Below are positions 1-9,068 of a DNA stretch of 64,000 nt, one piece after another. Below the pieces are notes generated by a model. The model saw nothing but the letters and a program-made list of their open reading frames with translations. It had not been told where the DNA came from and ran no database searches. The DNA is from Streptomyces melanogenes (GTDB lineage Bacteria > Actinomycetota > Actinomycetes > Streptomycetales > Streptomycetaceae): assembly GCF_014649795.1 (NCBI RefSeq), contig NZ_BMTS01000007.1:248001-312000 (forward strand). The letters run 5' to 3'. The first letter of the stretch is position 1; each line of letters begins with the position of its first letter. Both the position numbers and the translations under genes were made by a program.

Positions 1-549
1 CGGATCGCGCTCACCGGGCGCAACGGCACCGGCAAGACGACGCTGCTGCGTACCGTCGCGGGTGAGCTGTCGCCCGCCGGGGGCCGGGCGACCGTCCACG
101 TCCCGCTGCGGTACCTGCCGCAGCGTCTCGACCTGCTGGACGACGACCGGTCGATCTTCGACAACGTCTCCGGCCTCAATCCCCACGCCGTCCCCAACCG
201 CATCCGCGCGCAGCTCGCCCGGTTCCTGTTCAAGGCGCACCGCGCCGACCAGCCGGTCGCCACGCTCTCGGGCGGGGAACGCTTCCGGGCGACGCTCGCG
301 GCCCTCCTGCTGGCCGACCCGGCGCCGCAGCTGCTGTTGTTGGACGAGCCGACCAACAACCTCGACATGGCCAGTACGGGTCAACTCGTCCAGGCCCTCG
401 CGGGCTACCGGGGTGCGCTGATCATCGCCAGCCACGACGAGCGCTTCCTCTCGCAGATCGGGATCACCCGGTGGCTGCGTCTGGACGCCGGTGCGGCACC
501 GCGTGCCTCCGGTCGGCAGGCGGGCGAGGCGCGGACGGCGGAGGGCTGA
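1..549 (+). CDS. ABC-F family ATP-binding protein, C-terminal part
   Basis: The gene is already open at base 1, so only the last 182 codons are seen. They form the second nucleotide-binding domain of a soluble, duplicated ABC ATPase: Walker A GRNGTGKTTLL near residue 7, signature LSGGERFRATLA near 90, Walker B LLLLDEPTNNLD near 112 and the switch histidine in ASHDERFL near 142. The order, the DEPTNNLD form and the lack of membrane segments fit ABC-F proteins, which act on ribosomes and include antibiotic-resistance members (MsrA/OleB type). The N-terminal domain and the inter-domain linker that would separate resistance from housekeeping types lie outside the window. It ends at TGA 547-549. 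Confidence 0.88.
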   Translation, partial: RIALTGRNGTGKTTLLRTVAGELSPAGGRATVHVPLRYLPQRLDLLDDDRSIFDNVSGLNPHAVPNRIRAQLARFLFKAHRADQPVATLSGGERFRATLAALLLADPAPQLLLLDEPTNNLDMASTGQLVQALAGYRGALIIASHDERFLSQIGITRWLRLDAGAAPRASGRQAGEARTAEG

Positions 550-721
550 GCCGACGGGGGACCTTCCACGACGTGCTCGGGGAGGCGGCGGATACCCTGG
601 CGTGCCGGGCGGTGGTGCGTCAGTTCCGTCGTCACCGGGGTATTCCTTGGCCGTCGCCGTGGTGCGAGCGTAGGACCTGGGATGCGGTCGAGGCCGAGTG
701 GGTCGAGTGGGGAGTTCTGGG

Positions 722-973
722 ATGAGTGAGAAGGCGCGAGTCCTGTTCGAGGCGTTGGACCTGGATTCCGACGGGCAGCTGACGCGGGTCGAGGTGATTT
801 CGGCGCTGCGGGACCGGGGGCCGACGCTGGCGGCGCAGGGGGTGCTGCCGTTCTGGGGCGTGCAGGACGCGGAGGCGTCGTCGGCGCTGTTCGACGCGGC
901 GGATGCGAACGGGGACGCGGTGCTGACGTTCGAGGAGTTCGCGGCGGTGGTGGACCGGCGGTTCGGCTGGTAG
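722..973 (+). CDS. Small EF-hand calcium-binding protein
   Basis: An 83-residue soluble protein with two EF-hand loops: DLDSDGQLTRVE near residue 14 and DANGDAVLTFEE near residue 62. Both keep the acidic residues at positions 1, 3, 5 and 12 of a canonical calcium loop. The ATG at 722 is preferred over an in-frame upstream ATG at 698 because a GGAG lies just upstream (about 710-714) and the homologous region begins here. Paired EF-hands of this size (calerythrin/CabD-like) are common in Streptomyces as calcium buffers or sensors. No partner gene is evident; the next gene is on the opposite strand. Calcium binding is inferred from the motifs only. Confidence 0.85.
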   Translation: MSEKARVLFEALDLDSDGQLTRVEVISALRDRGPTLAAQGVLPFWGVQDAEASSALFDAADANGDAVLTFEEFAAVVDRRFGW

Positions 974-1029
974 CCGGGGCCGTGCCGCGTGGGGCACCGG
1001 GCGCCCGGCAAGAGGTTGAAAGCGACGGC

Positions 1030-3507
1030 CTAGCGCGGTGCCTGCGGTGCCCTCTGTAACGGACTCGTGGGGGCGGCGAGCCGGTGCTGTAGCTCGATGT
1101 GGCGGAACTGGTAGACGGCCCCCACCCGCCGCAGCACACCCCGTTCGTGGGCGTCGGTGAGGAAGGCCATCAGGTCGTACGGCAGTCCCGCACGCAGGGC
1201 CAGGTAGCAGCGGGCAACGGTGTAGTGGCCCCAGGCGGACTGCCGGATCCCGATGGCCAGCCCGGTCAGGACGGCCGGGATGAGCCCCACGACGAAGCCC
1301 CACAGCGGGCCGCCGGCCGCCTCGGCGCCCCACACGCGTGTCGAGCCGGTCAGCACGGCGCACCAGCTCTGGATCCCGATGCTGACGGCGCCGACCACCG
1401 TGGCCGTGAGGACGCAGGTGATCAGGGTGCGGCGGTCGTTGGCGAGCAGGGCCCGCGCGTCGACCGAGGTGCCCAGGTCGACCGGGACGGCACGCAGGCC
1501 GTGCACGAGTACGCCGGCCACGCCGAACACCGTGCCCGTCTGCAGGGCCGCCCAGAACGCGGCGCGCGGATGGGGAGGTGCGATGTACTGACGGCCGTCG
1601 CCGCCCGACAGGACGTCCGAGAGCAGGCCTTCCAGCAGGATGCTGGCGCCGATCAGCAGGGCGATCTGGAGTCCGCGGCCGAGGCTCTGTCCGCTGAAGT
1701 GCCAGCGTATCCGCGCGGCCGGACAGGCGAGTTCGGCGCGCAGGCCGTCCGTGCCGATCGCGGCCGCGGCCACACCGTACAGGAGGGCGTGCACCGCGCC
1801 GCAGCCGTTGCCGAAGGCCGCCGTGTAGCAGAGGGCGGCTACGAGCGCGGTCACCAGGGCCGCTCGGTCCCAGTCGGCGGGCCGTCGCAGGTACGGTCGG
1901 CCGCCGCACGCGAAGCCGGAGATGATCACCCCGGCCAGGGTCAGGGTGGTGACGTCGGCCAGGCGGTTGAGTACGAGTTCGGCGGTGACGTCGGGCGCGA
2001 CGGCAAGGACGCACAGCAGGATGGCGGCCAGGCCCGCCGCGAGACCGCACACCAGGCCGCCGCAGATCCCGGCCGCTACGACGCCCAGACCGCCTCGCTG
2101 GTCCCAGCGCACCGGCGCCCCGTCCGGTGTGAAGTGGTGGGTCAGTTCCATGCCGATGCCCTCGAACAACCAGGCCACCGTGCCCAGCAGCACGCCGGCC
2201 AGCATGAGGGGCAGCGCGGTGGGAACGGCGTGCCGCAGCTTCCACCAGGCGAGTTCGGCGGTGCCGTCGCGTCGGCGCTCCATGGACCGGGCGAGGAAGC
2301 GCAGGGCGGGGCCGGCCCGGTCCGCGCTCCAGCGGGAGGGGCGGCGTGGGTGCGGCCGGTACGCGGCGTCGACGAAGGCGTCGAGGAGGTGGTGACCCAC
2401 GGCCGTGCGGGTACGCAGCCGCAGCAACTCGCCCGGGTCCGGCAGCCGCTCGTGCCGCTCTCCTGGGCGGGGGTTGTACACGGACCGCGCCAGCGACACC
2501 ATCAGCGGGCTGGTCAGGGCCTGCGCCACCGGCCCGGCCGTGCCCGCCGGCTCCACCACGGCGCTCCAGCGCTCGGCGGCCGCGGTGCGGGGGCCGCCGG
2601 CATCGTCGCGCAGGTAGGTCGCGACCTCCTCGGCGCCGAGCGGCTCAAGATGGATGCCGGCCAGTTCCGCGAGCCGGGCGGGGACGGCGCCGCACGGGTG
2701 CGAGGCGGCCCGGTACTCGTCGGGACGGCTCGACAGGACCATGCCGCAGCCGTACGGCAGGGCCTCGTTGACGCGGTGCAGGGCCAGCGCCCCCACGGCG
2801 GGCGGCAGTTCGTCGAACCCGTCGAGCACCGGCAGGACCAGCCGCCGCTCCAGCAGCACAGCGGCCAGGGTGACCTGCCCGAAGGCGTCGGAGGCGCGAG
2901 CCCCCAGTTCCGGGTGGTCCTGTACGAGTCGGCGCTCCATCCAGGTGCGCAGATCCAGTACGGCCGGATCCCAGGAGGCCAGCGGGAACAGCACGGGCAC
3001 CGGATCGTCGGCCTCCCGTCGCTCGATCAACGCCAGCACGAGCCGCACCAGCAGCAGGGTCTTGCCCGACCCGGGCTCGCCGAGGACCAACAGACGCCTG
3101 GCCGGAACGCGTCGCGTGAAGACATCGACGATCTCGTCGCCCCGGCCGGCGAGCCCCTGCGTGTCCGAGGCCAGAGCGGGGTCGGCGTCACACCAGGCAA
3201 CCGGCAACGGGTGCGGGGCCGCCAGCCGCATGGTCGCCTCGGCCTCCCACTGCCGTCGCACCGCTTCGGCCAGCCGGTCGGCGACGTCGGCGAGGCCGCA
3301 TGCCACGACCGCCTCGGTCCGAGCGGCCCGGTAGGCGTTCCAGGCCAGATAGGCGCCGGCCCACGTCGGCAGCAGCGCCGCGAGCACGGAGGCCGGGTCC
3401 TGCATCCGCAGGGCCACCAGGAGCGCTCCCACCGCGCCCACGGCCAACAGGGTCAGATACACCACCCCGGTGCGCCGTACACGTGCACCGGAGACAACAC
3501 CGCTCAT
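1030..3507 (-). CDS. NACHT-domain NTPase with C-terminal membrane region
   Basis: An 825-residue protein. Two hydrophobic segments lie in the first 60 residues, then a STAND-type NTPase with Walker A GEPGSGKTLLL near residue 145, Walker B RLVLPVLDGFDELP near 230 and a sensor-like segment VLSSRPDEYR near 265. The C-terminal half is a run of about eight hydrophobic helices, ending in a short soluble tail rich in His and Arg. NACHT NTPases are signal-transducing switches that include bacterial antiphage (Avs/bNACHT) proteins; the multi-helix membrane half could be a membrane effector or an anchor. The ATG at 3507 is chosen because the upstream extension is low-complexity. No dedicated partner is visible. 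Immune function is an inference. Confidence 0.85.
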   Translation of the reverse strand: MSGVVSGARVRRTGVVYLTLLAVGAVGALLVALRMQDPASVLAALLPTWAGAYLAWNAYRAARTEAVVACGLADVADRLAEAVRRQWEAEATMRLAAPHPLPVAWCDADPALASDTQGLAGRGDEIVDVFTRRVPARRLLVLGEPGSGKTLLLVRLVLALIERREADDPVPVLFPLASWDPAVLDLRTWMERRLVQDHPELGARASDAFGQVTLAAVLLERRLVLPVLDGFDELPPAVGALALHRVNEALPYGCGMVLSSRPDEYRAASHPCGAVPARLAELAGIHLEPLGAEEVATYLRDDAGGPRTAAAERWSAVVEPAGTAGPVAQALTSPLMVSLARSVYNPRPGERHERLPDPGELLRLRTRTAVGHHLLDAFVDAAYRPHPRRPSRWSADRAGPALRFLARSMERRRDGTAELAWWKLRHAVPTALPLMLAGVLLGTVAWLFEGIGMELTHHFTPDGAPVRWDQRGGLGVVAAGICGGLVCGLAAGLAAILLCVLAVAPDVTAELVLNRLADVTTLTLAGVIISGFACGGRPYLRRPADWDRAALVTALVAALCYTAAFGNGCGAVHALLYGVAAAAIGTDGLRAELACPAARIRWHFSGQSLGRGLQIALLIGASILLEGLLSDVLSGGDGRQYIAPPHPRAAFWAALQTGTVFGVAGVLVHGLRAVPVDLGTSVDARALLANDRRTLITCVLTATVVGAVSIGIQSWCAVLTGSTRVWGAEAAGGPLWGFVVGLIPAVLTGLAIGIRQSAWGHYTVARCYLALRAGLPYDLMAFLTDAHERGVLRRVGAVYQFRHIELQHRLAAPTSPLQRAPQAPR

Positions 3508-4134
3508 GCGATGAAGCCTGGCGTACGGAGGCGGTCGAATGCGTCTGATCAGTGCGTCCGCTACCCGGGTGGGTGAACGACGCGGAATGTTGATCGGCCT
3601 GGACGAGAGCGCTTTGCCGCCGGGTGTCCGGGCGACGCCGTGCGACTGGGGCAGCGGGACGAGGGCGCCGGTTGCGGTCTTGGCCAGGCGGTGCGGGGTG
3701 GCAGTCCGTACGGGAGTTGTGATCCGATGGCAGCTGGCGACGGTAAAGGACAGATTGTCCATAGGCGGCGCCTGGATCGGCGCGTGCCGGGGGACGACGT
3801 GCCGAGCACCCAAGGGGAAGAGGGGGTTGGCACGCCGTAGAGCAGGCGCGCCGGAAGGCATAAGTGGGGTGGGGCGGGAGATGGTTGCGGGGGACACCGC
3901 GCTGCGGTGCGCGCTGCTCGGTCGGTGGCGCGCGTGGTGCGGCGACAGGGAGTTGGAGCTCGGTTCTCCGCAACAGCGGGCGTTGTCCGCCGCATTCCTG
4001 ACGGGAGCGGTCTGCTCTCCTCGCGGGCCGAACCCGTCACGGCGAAGCCGGTATCACGCGCGGCCCGCCCTCCGGTGACTCCTCGCCCAACCGTCCTCGC
4101 GTCCAACGGTCCTCACGTCCTTCGGAGACACCCC
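3508..4134. other. 627-bp intergenic region with a SARP relic
   Basis: Lies between the divergent NACHT gene and the SARP-type regulator. Apart from the degenerate SARP N-terminus at 3881-4078 (separate entry), no credible gene is seen; longer open frames here are low-complexity Arg/Pro/Ala translations. Promoters for both flanking genes must lie here, but I could not pick -35/-10 boxes with confidence. Confidence 0.5.
3881..4078 (+). pseudogene. Degenerate SARP N-terminus
   Basis: A 65-codon open frame whose first half reads like the start of a SARP/AfsR winged-helix domain: CALLGRWRAWCGDRELELG followed by SPQQRALSAAFL, equivalent to the FTVLGPLRIYDGSAEVRVG and PQTQAVLAALLL segments of the intact regulator just downstream. 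After about residue 45 similarity stops and the frame runs into low-complexity sequence. It is therefore a truncated relic of a second SARP gene, or of an ancestral duplication. The GGGCGGGAG in front of the ATG abuts it with no spacer, so translation is doubtful. Calling it a relic rests on my reading of this short similarity. Confidence 0.55.
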
Positions 4135-7092
4135 ATGCCCCCCACCGTCTCGCCCGGCCACCCCTCGGGCGGCGAATCCGAGCGAACCGCCGCCTGCCGC
4201 TTCACCGTTCTCGGTCCCCTTCGCATATACGACGGGTCGGCCGAGGTGCGCGTCGGCGCGCCCCAGACGCAGGCGGTGCTCGCGGCCCTGCTGCTACGGG
4301 CGCGTACCCCCGTGTCCACCCGGGAACTGATCGCCGCGGTCTGGGGCGACGAGGCTCCGCCCGGCGTGCTGGGGGCGTTGCACACCCAGGTCTCCACCCT
4401 GCGTCGGCTGCTGGAGCCCGGCCGGGCACCCCGCGCCACCGCGCGCACGTTGGTGACGACGGGTGACGGCTACACCCTGCGCGTCGCACCGGAGGACGTC
4501 GACTTGACGGTCTTCGAGCTCCGTACGGCCGAGGCGCGGCGGGCCTGGGCCGCCGACCGGCCCGAAGACGCACGGTCCCTGTTCGTCTCCGCGTTGGACC
4601 TGTGGCGCGGTATGCCGCTCGCCGGCGTGCCCGGCCCGTACGCCGAGGCTCAGCGCGCCCGGCTGGAGGAGCTGCGACTGTCGGCGGTCGAGGCCCGCTG
4701 GGAGGCCGAGATCGTGGTGGGCGGGCACGACAACGCGGTCGGTCCGCTGCGGGTGCTGGCCGCCGAACACCCCTGGCGTGAGCGGGTACACGAGTTGCTG
4801 ATGACCGCGCTGCACCACGCCGGACGGCGGGCGGACGCACTCGACGTCCACGCGCACGTCCGCCGCGTGCTCGCCGAGGAGCTGGGCACCCGCCCGGGCC
4901 CCGGCCTGGACCGGCTCCAGCAGAAGATCCTCACCGCCGCACCCGGGCGGCAGGCGGGCGACGCGGCGCGGCTCCGGGCTCCGGACCAGTCCTGTGGATC
5001 GGCTCAACTGCCCCAGGACATAGCTGACTTTACGGGTCGGAACGACGAGGCCGACCGGCTGTGCGCCACGCTGGAGAAGGGTGGGATCGTCGCTCTCAGC
5101 GCCATCAGCGGGATGGGCGGCATCGGCAAGACCGCCCTGGCCGTCCGTGTGGCCCGGCGGATGCGCCACCGTTTCCCGGACGGGCAGTTGTACACGGACC
5201 TGAGGGGCACGGACCCTCGGGCCGCGGAGCCCATGGAGGTGCTGGGCCGCTTCCTGTGCGCCCTCGGCGTCCACGCCGGTCACCTCCCGACACTGCCCGA
5301 GGAGCGGGCCGCCCTCTACCGCTCCCTGCTCGCCACCCGGCAGGTGCTCGTCTTGCTGGACAACGCCCGCGATCCGGCCCAGGTGCGCGATCTGCTGCCT
5401 GGTGCGCCCGGCAGTGCGGTGCTGATCACCAGCCGCTCCCGGCTCGCGGGCCTGACCGGGGCCACCCTGGTGGACCTGCGGCCCCTGGCGCGGGCGGAGG
5501 CCCTGGAGCTGCTGACCCGTATCGTCGGCGAACAGAGTGTGTCCGCCGAGCCGGAGGCCGCCGCCGAGGTGCTCGACGCCTGCGGCCATCTGCCGCTCGC
5601 CATCCGCATCGTGGCCTCCCGGCTGGTCGCGCGGCCGGATGACACGCTCGCCGAGATCGCCGCGCTGCTGGCGGACGAGCGGCGCCGCCTGGGCGCGTTC
5701 AGGGCCGAGGACACCGCCGTGGAGACGACCTTCCGGCTCGGCATGGACCTGCTGGACGCCGAGCACGTCCGCGCTTTTCGGCTGCTTGCGCTTCCCGAGA
5801 CGCCCGAACTGAGCGTGCCCGTCGCCGCGGCACTGCTCGCTCGACCGGAGCGGGAGGCAGAGGAGCTGTGTGAAGCGCTGGTCGATCTGAGCCTGCTGGA
5901 GTCGGTCGCCCCCGGCCGTTACCGCTACCACGACCTGCTCCGGCTGTTCGCCCGGCAGACCGCATGTGCCGAAGTGCCGGATGACGAGCGGACCGCAGCC
6001 CTCACCCGGCTGCTGGAGTTCTGCCTGGCCACCGCCCTCGACGCCCACCGGGTATCGCTGCCCGACGACGTGTTCCCCGGCAACGCGGCCCCGCTGCCCT
6101 CCCGGGGCCTGAACTTCACCGGCCCGCAGCAGGCCACCGCCTGGCTGCTCGACGAGCAGACGTCGCTCCTGGGGCTCATCGAGCAGGCGGCGGGCGACGC
6201 CTCCTTGTCCCTGGCCGTCTGCGCGGACCTGTTGCTGGCCGCGGACCCGCTGGGCCGCCTCGGCGCGCAGCCCTACGGCATCGAGCGCGCCGCCCGCACC
6301 CTCGCCGACGCCGCGCGCGCCGCCGGCCACCGCACCGCCGAAGCACGCGCCCTGTACATGCTGGGCAGCTCCGTGCAGCACCGCTTCGCCATGCGGCTCG
6401 GCGCACCGGACCTGGACCGCGCCATCGAGCTGTGCCGCGCGGCCGGGGACCGGACGCTGCTGGCCCATGTCCTGATCACCCGAGGCGGAGGCGCACTGGC
6501 CCTGCGCGACTTCACCACCGCGCACACCCTCCTCACCGAGGCACTGACCCACGGCAGGGCCGTGTCCAGCCGCGGCATCGAGGCGTACGCGCTCGGCTTC
6601 CTCGGCCTGGCCCTGCTGGCCACCGGCCGGACCGAGGAGGCACTGGCCCACTGCCGCGAGGCCGTCGCCGTCACCCGCGCGACCGGGGACATCGCGGGTC
6701 AGGCCAACGCGCTGCACAACCTCGGCCAGGTCTGTCTGCGGACCGGGCGGATGCCCGAGGCCTTCGACCACCTGCACGAGAGCCTGCGCCTGTGGCGTGA
6801 GACGGGCTCCCGCTTCCGCGAGGGCCTCCTGCTCGGCGCGATCGCCGAGGCCCACAACCTCTCGGGACGGCCCACAGAAGCCGCCGAACACGCCGCACGG
6901 GCACGGGACATCGCCGAAGCGCGAGGCGACGCGGGCATCCTCGCCCGCGCCCTCACCCAACTCGGCCACGCCCATCGGACCCACGGCGACACCGACCGGG
7001 CCCGCGAGCACTACCGCCGCGCGGAGAGCATCTTCGGCGAGCTCGGCCTGCCCGACGCGGACGATGTCGCCCGGCACCTCAGGGAGCTGTGA
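4135..7092 (+). CDS. AfsR-type SARP regulator (BTAD, NB-ARC, TPR)
   Basis: A 985-residue transcriptional regulator. The OmpR-like winged helix plus bacterial transcriptional activator domain fills about residues 20-275 (FTVLGPLRIY, TRELIAAVWGDE, AHVRRVLAEELGTRPGPGL). An NB-ARC NTPase follows: Walker A GMGGIGKTALAVRV near 327, Walker B QVLVLLDNARDP near 402, GLPL-like HLPLAIRIVA near 485. TPR-like repeats fill the last 250 residues (for example ALYMLGSS, ALHNLGQVCLRTG, ALTQLGHAHRTHG). Large SARPs of this layout activate secondary-metabolite clusters. The ATG at 4135 has GGAG at 4124-4127. No biosynthetic genes adjoin it, so its targets are unknown; it is paralogous to the regulator at 36558-39515. 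Confidence 0.9.
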   Translation: MPPTVSPGHPSGGESERTAACRFTVLGPLRIYDGSAEVRVGAPQTQAVLAALLLRARTPVSTRELIAAVWGDEAPPGVLGALHTQVSTLRRLLEPGRAPRATARTLVTTGDGYTLRVAPEDVDLTVFELRTAEARRAWAADRPEDARSLFVSALDLWRGMPLAGVPGPYAEAQRARLEELRLSAVEARWEAEIVVGGHDNAVGPLRVLAAEHPWRERVHELLMTALHHAGRRADALDVHAHVRRVLAEELGTRPGPGLDRLQQKILTAAPGRQAGDAARLRAPDQSCGSAQLPQDIADFTGRNDEADRLCATLEKGGIVALSAISGMGGIGKTALAVRVARRMRHRFPDGQLYTDLRGTDPRAAEPMEVLGRFLCALGVHAGHLPTLPEERAALYRSLLATRQVLVLLDNARDPAQVRDLLPGAPGSAVLITSRSRLAGLTGATLVDLRPLARAEALELLTRIVGEQSVSAEPEAAAEVLDACGHLPLAIRIVASRLVARPDDTLAEIAALLADERRRLGAFRAEDTAVETTFRLGMDLLDAEHVRAFRLLALPETPELSVPVAAALLARPEREAEELCEALVDLSLLESVAPGRYRYHDLLRLFARQTACAEVPDDERTAALTRLLEFCLATALDAHRVSLPDDVFPGNAAPLPSRGLNFTGPQQATAWLLDEQTSLLGLIEQAAGDASLSLAVCADLLLAADPLGRLGAQPYGIERAARTLADAARAAGHRTAEARALYMLGSSVQHRFAMRLGAPDLDRAIELCRAAGDRTLLAHVLITRGGGALALRDFTTAHTLLTEALTHGRAVSSRGIEAYALGFLGLALLATGRTEEALAHCREAVAVTRATGDIAGQANALHNLGQVCLRTGRMPEAFDHLHESLRLWRETGSRFREGLLLGAIAEAHNLSGRPTEAAEHAARARDIAEARGDAGILARALTQLGHAHRTHGDTDRAREHYRRAESIFGELGLPDADDVARHLREL

Positions 7093-7133
7093 CCCGCAGC
7101 GCAGCCATGCTCTCAACGACCGCGCCTGTACCT

Positions 7134-8198
7134 CTAGTCCCCACCGCCGTCCCCGCCGCCTCCGTCTCCACCGCCACTGTCCCCGCCGCCTCCGTCTCCG
7201 CCGTCTCCGCCGTCGGATCCCCAGCCGTCCGAGCCGCCTGGTTCGTTGTCGTCGCCGCCGCTGCCCAGGTTGCTGAACCAGGGGCGGTCCCAGGAGTCGT
7301 CGGCGGCGATCGGCTCGCCGGCGCTGGTCTGCGGACGCTGGAGCCGGAAGCGGGCCGTGCCCGTGGTGTCACCCAGACCAAAGGTGACCGCGAAGGCCTG
7401 GGCCATGACGGCGTCCAGCGGGTCCGGGCTCTCGTAGTGCACGGGCGCCAGGGGCAGCAGCACCGTCCCGGGGTCGAGGTCGGGGCGGCGCGGCGGTCGC
7501 TGTATCAGGGCGACCCGCTGCTCGTCGCGCAGCAACCAGGAGCTCGTGCGGTCCGCCCGTCGCAGCTCCCAGAGGCCCTGGGGCAGCCGCGCCTGCGCGT
7601 AACTCCTGGACTTGCGCAGCTTCTTCTTCAGGACGAGCGTGGTCGGTACGTCCCCGACGGTCATCCGAAGCCCCTGCGCCTGGTCACCGGTGCTGCTCAG
7701 GAAGCCGTGCGGCGCCCGTATCCGTACGGGTGGAGCGCCCGGCCCCCACACGTCCACGCGTACGAGTCGGCGGTCCACCGCCACGCACACCTGGCCGGCG
7801 GGTCCGTGGGCGTACCGTCGGGCCAGCCACAGCGGCACGCCTTCCGCCCGCGCCCGCTCGGCCAGGGCGTTCAGCTGCGCGGGCCCGCCGCAGTGCCGTA
7901 CCGCCAGTTCCCCAAGCCGTTGGGCGAATTCGGCTGCCTCGCGGACTTTCACGGGAGTGGTGGTGCCGGTGACGCGCGTGACCGGGATGACGCCGCTGCC
8001 TGCGGTCAGCCGGTCCAGCGGACGTTCCGTGCCACCACCGCCGAGCCAGTGGCCGCGCTGGAACGCCTCGGCCATGGCCGGCAGGTTGAGCTCGCTCAGC
8101 GGTGTGACCTTGCCGCCGCGGCGCAGGCCTTCCTCCGTCAGCTCGACGGTCCGCGCCAGCGGATTCCACGACCGTTCCGTATAGAGCGCCTGGCTCAT
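7134..8198 (-). CDS. Hypothetical protein with Gly/Asp repeat tail
   Basis: A 354-residue protein I do not recognise. The N-terminal 300 residues look like an ordinary soluble alpha/beta protein (LPAMAEAFQRGHWLGGG, GVPLWLARRYAHGP, GFLSSTGDQAQGLRMTVGD). The last 50 residues collapse into a low-complexity tail of GGD/GGGD units, made by a CCGCCGTC-type simple repeat on the given strand at about 7137-7240. No signal peptide or membrane helix is seen. The ATG at 8198 has a purine-rich GGGGGAGAGAG in front. It converges with the SARP gene, the two stops lying about 42 bp apart. The tail resembles disordered C-termini of mycelial surface or TerD-region proteins, but that is not enough to name it. 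Confidence 0.75.
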   Translation of the reverse strand: MSQALYTERSWNPLARTVELTEEGLRRGGKVTPLSELNLPAMAEAFQRGHWLGGGGTERPLDRLTAGSGVIPVTRVTGTTTPVKVREAAEFAQRLGELAVRHCGGPAQLNALAERARAEGVPLWLARRYAHGPAGQVCVAVDRRLVRVDVWGPGAPPVRIRAPHGFLSSTGDQAQGLRMTVGDVPTTLVLKKKLRKSRSYAQARLPQGLWELRRADRTSSWLLRDEQRVALIQRPPRRPDLDPGTVLLPLAPVHYESPDPLDAVMAQAFAVTFGLGDTTGTARFRLQRPQTSAGEPIAADDSWDRPWFSNLGSGGDDNEPGGSDGWGSDGGDGGDGGGGDSGGGDGGGGDGGGD

Positions 8199-8714
8199 GC
8201 TCTCTCCCCCCCCGTGTCCGTGCAGTACAGCGACCGAGCCTATCGATCCTCAAGATCAGGACGCGCTCGCACGGCGTCCGGTTTCCGGGGCCCGCACAGT
8301 GCGGGGGTGACTCGGCGGCGGGCCGGTGGTTGCGCTGCCGGACGGCAATTGTGCCTGCGCGCCTGCCCGTTCAGCCCTTGGCCGGCGAGGTGAATGGCAT
8401 GTAAAAGGAGTAAGGGGTGTAGCGGATATGCAAGCGGCCGTCGACGGTCTCCTCGACGAAATGGCAACGGATACCTGAGATGGGCGTTGGATAACAAGTA
8501 CAGTCTCGATCAAGACATTTGGGGGAGCATTCCGGCCCAGGGGGAAGTGAATGATTGCCATGTGCAGCTGCCTTGCGTGATATTCGTAGGGCAAGCCCGA
8601 GAGACGAGACCGCGGAAGGGTTGCACGGAGGCAAGCGGGGGTGTTTTTGACGAGCCTTCATATGTGCGGCCGTGACGTGGCCTTCCCGTTCGAGCATCGG
8701 ATGAAGGAGAACGT
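8199..8714. other. 516-bp low-GC intergenic region with possible gene remnant
   Basis: This stretch is clearly poorer in G+C than its surroundings, especially 8395-8700. On the minus strand, about 8371-8475 reads GIRCHFVEETVDG then LHIRYTPYSFYMPF to a stop at 8371. It looks like the C-terminal end of a real protein, but I find no credible start or N-terminus, so it may be a transferred or decayed fragment. The rest probably holds the promoter of the secreted protein at 8715. Confidence 0.35.
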
Positions 8715-9068
8715 GTGATCTCAAAGACGAAGAGAGTTGCCCGTTCCGTGATCGTGGCGTTAGCAGCCACCACGGCGGTCACGGTTGCCATGCCCACGGG
8801 CAACGCGTTCGCCATCGACCACGTCGAGTGCCGTGGCGGGGAGAACTTCCTGAAGATCTGGTCGCACCTGGACAACCGCTCCAGCGTGGACTGCTACGCC
8901 AACAAGGGTCGGAAGTCCTTCGGCAGTTGGTGGGTCGACCGCATCTCGACGGGCAACAACGACCTCATCTACTACGACGTAAACGGCGACTCGGTCCGCA
9001 TCAATCGATGGACGGACATCACCTTCCCGCACCGTCCCCCGCGGGTCAAGGACATCGAAATCCTTTAA
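8715..9068 (+). CDS. Secreted beta/gamma-crystallin-like small protein
   Basis: A 117-residue protein with a Sec signal peptide: basic start (ISKTKRVAR), hydrophobic core VIVALAATTAVTVAMP and probable cleavage after NAFA near residue 33. The mature 85 residues contain two cysteines (VECR, VDCYANKG) and Trp/Tyr-rich beta segments (SFGSWWVDR, DLIYYDVNGDSVRINRW). They resemble the small Streptomyces beta/gamma-crystallin fold proteins (metalloproteinase inhibitor SMPI and killer-toxin-like SKLP). The start is GTG at 8715 with AAGGAGA at 8704-8710. It sits in a low-GC pocket, suggesting transfer. Secretion is well supported; inhibitor or toxin activity is a guess from fold families. Confidence 0.75.
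   Translation: MISKTKRVARSVIVALAATTAVTVAMPTGNAFAIDHVECRGGENFLKIWSHLDNRSSVDCYANKGRKSFGSWWVDRISTGNNDLIYYDVNGDSVRINRWTDITFPHRPPRVKDIEIL

Noticed and set aside
1099..3576. An 825-codon plus-strand frame opposite the NACHT gene
   Set aside because: Low-complexity Gln/Gly/Arg translation; the minus strand encodes a recognisable NTPase.
4294..7116. A 940-codon open frame on the minus strand
   Set aside because: Shadow of the SARP gene; the plus strand has clear BTAD, NB-ARC and TPR motifs.
7137..7240. CRISPR or satellite repeat
   Set aside because: The repeat is a short in-frame codon repeat inside a gene, without spacers.
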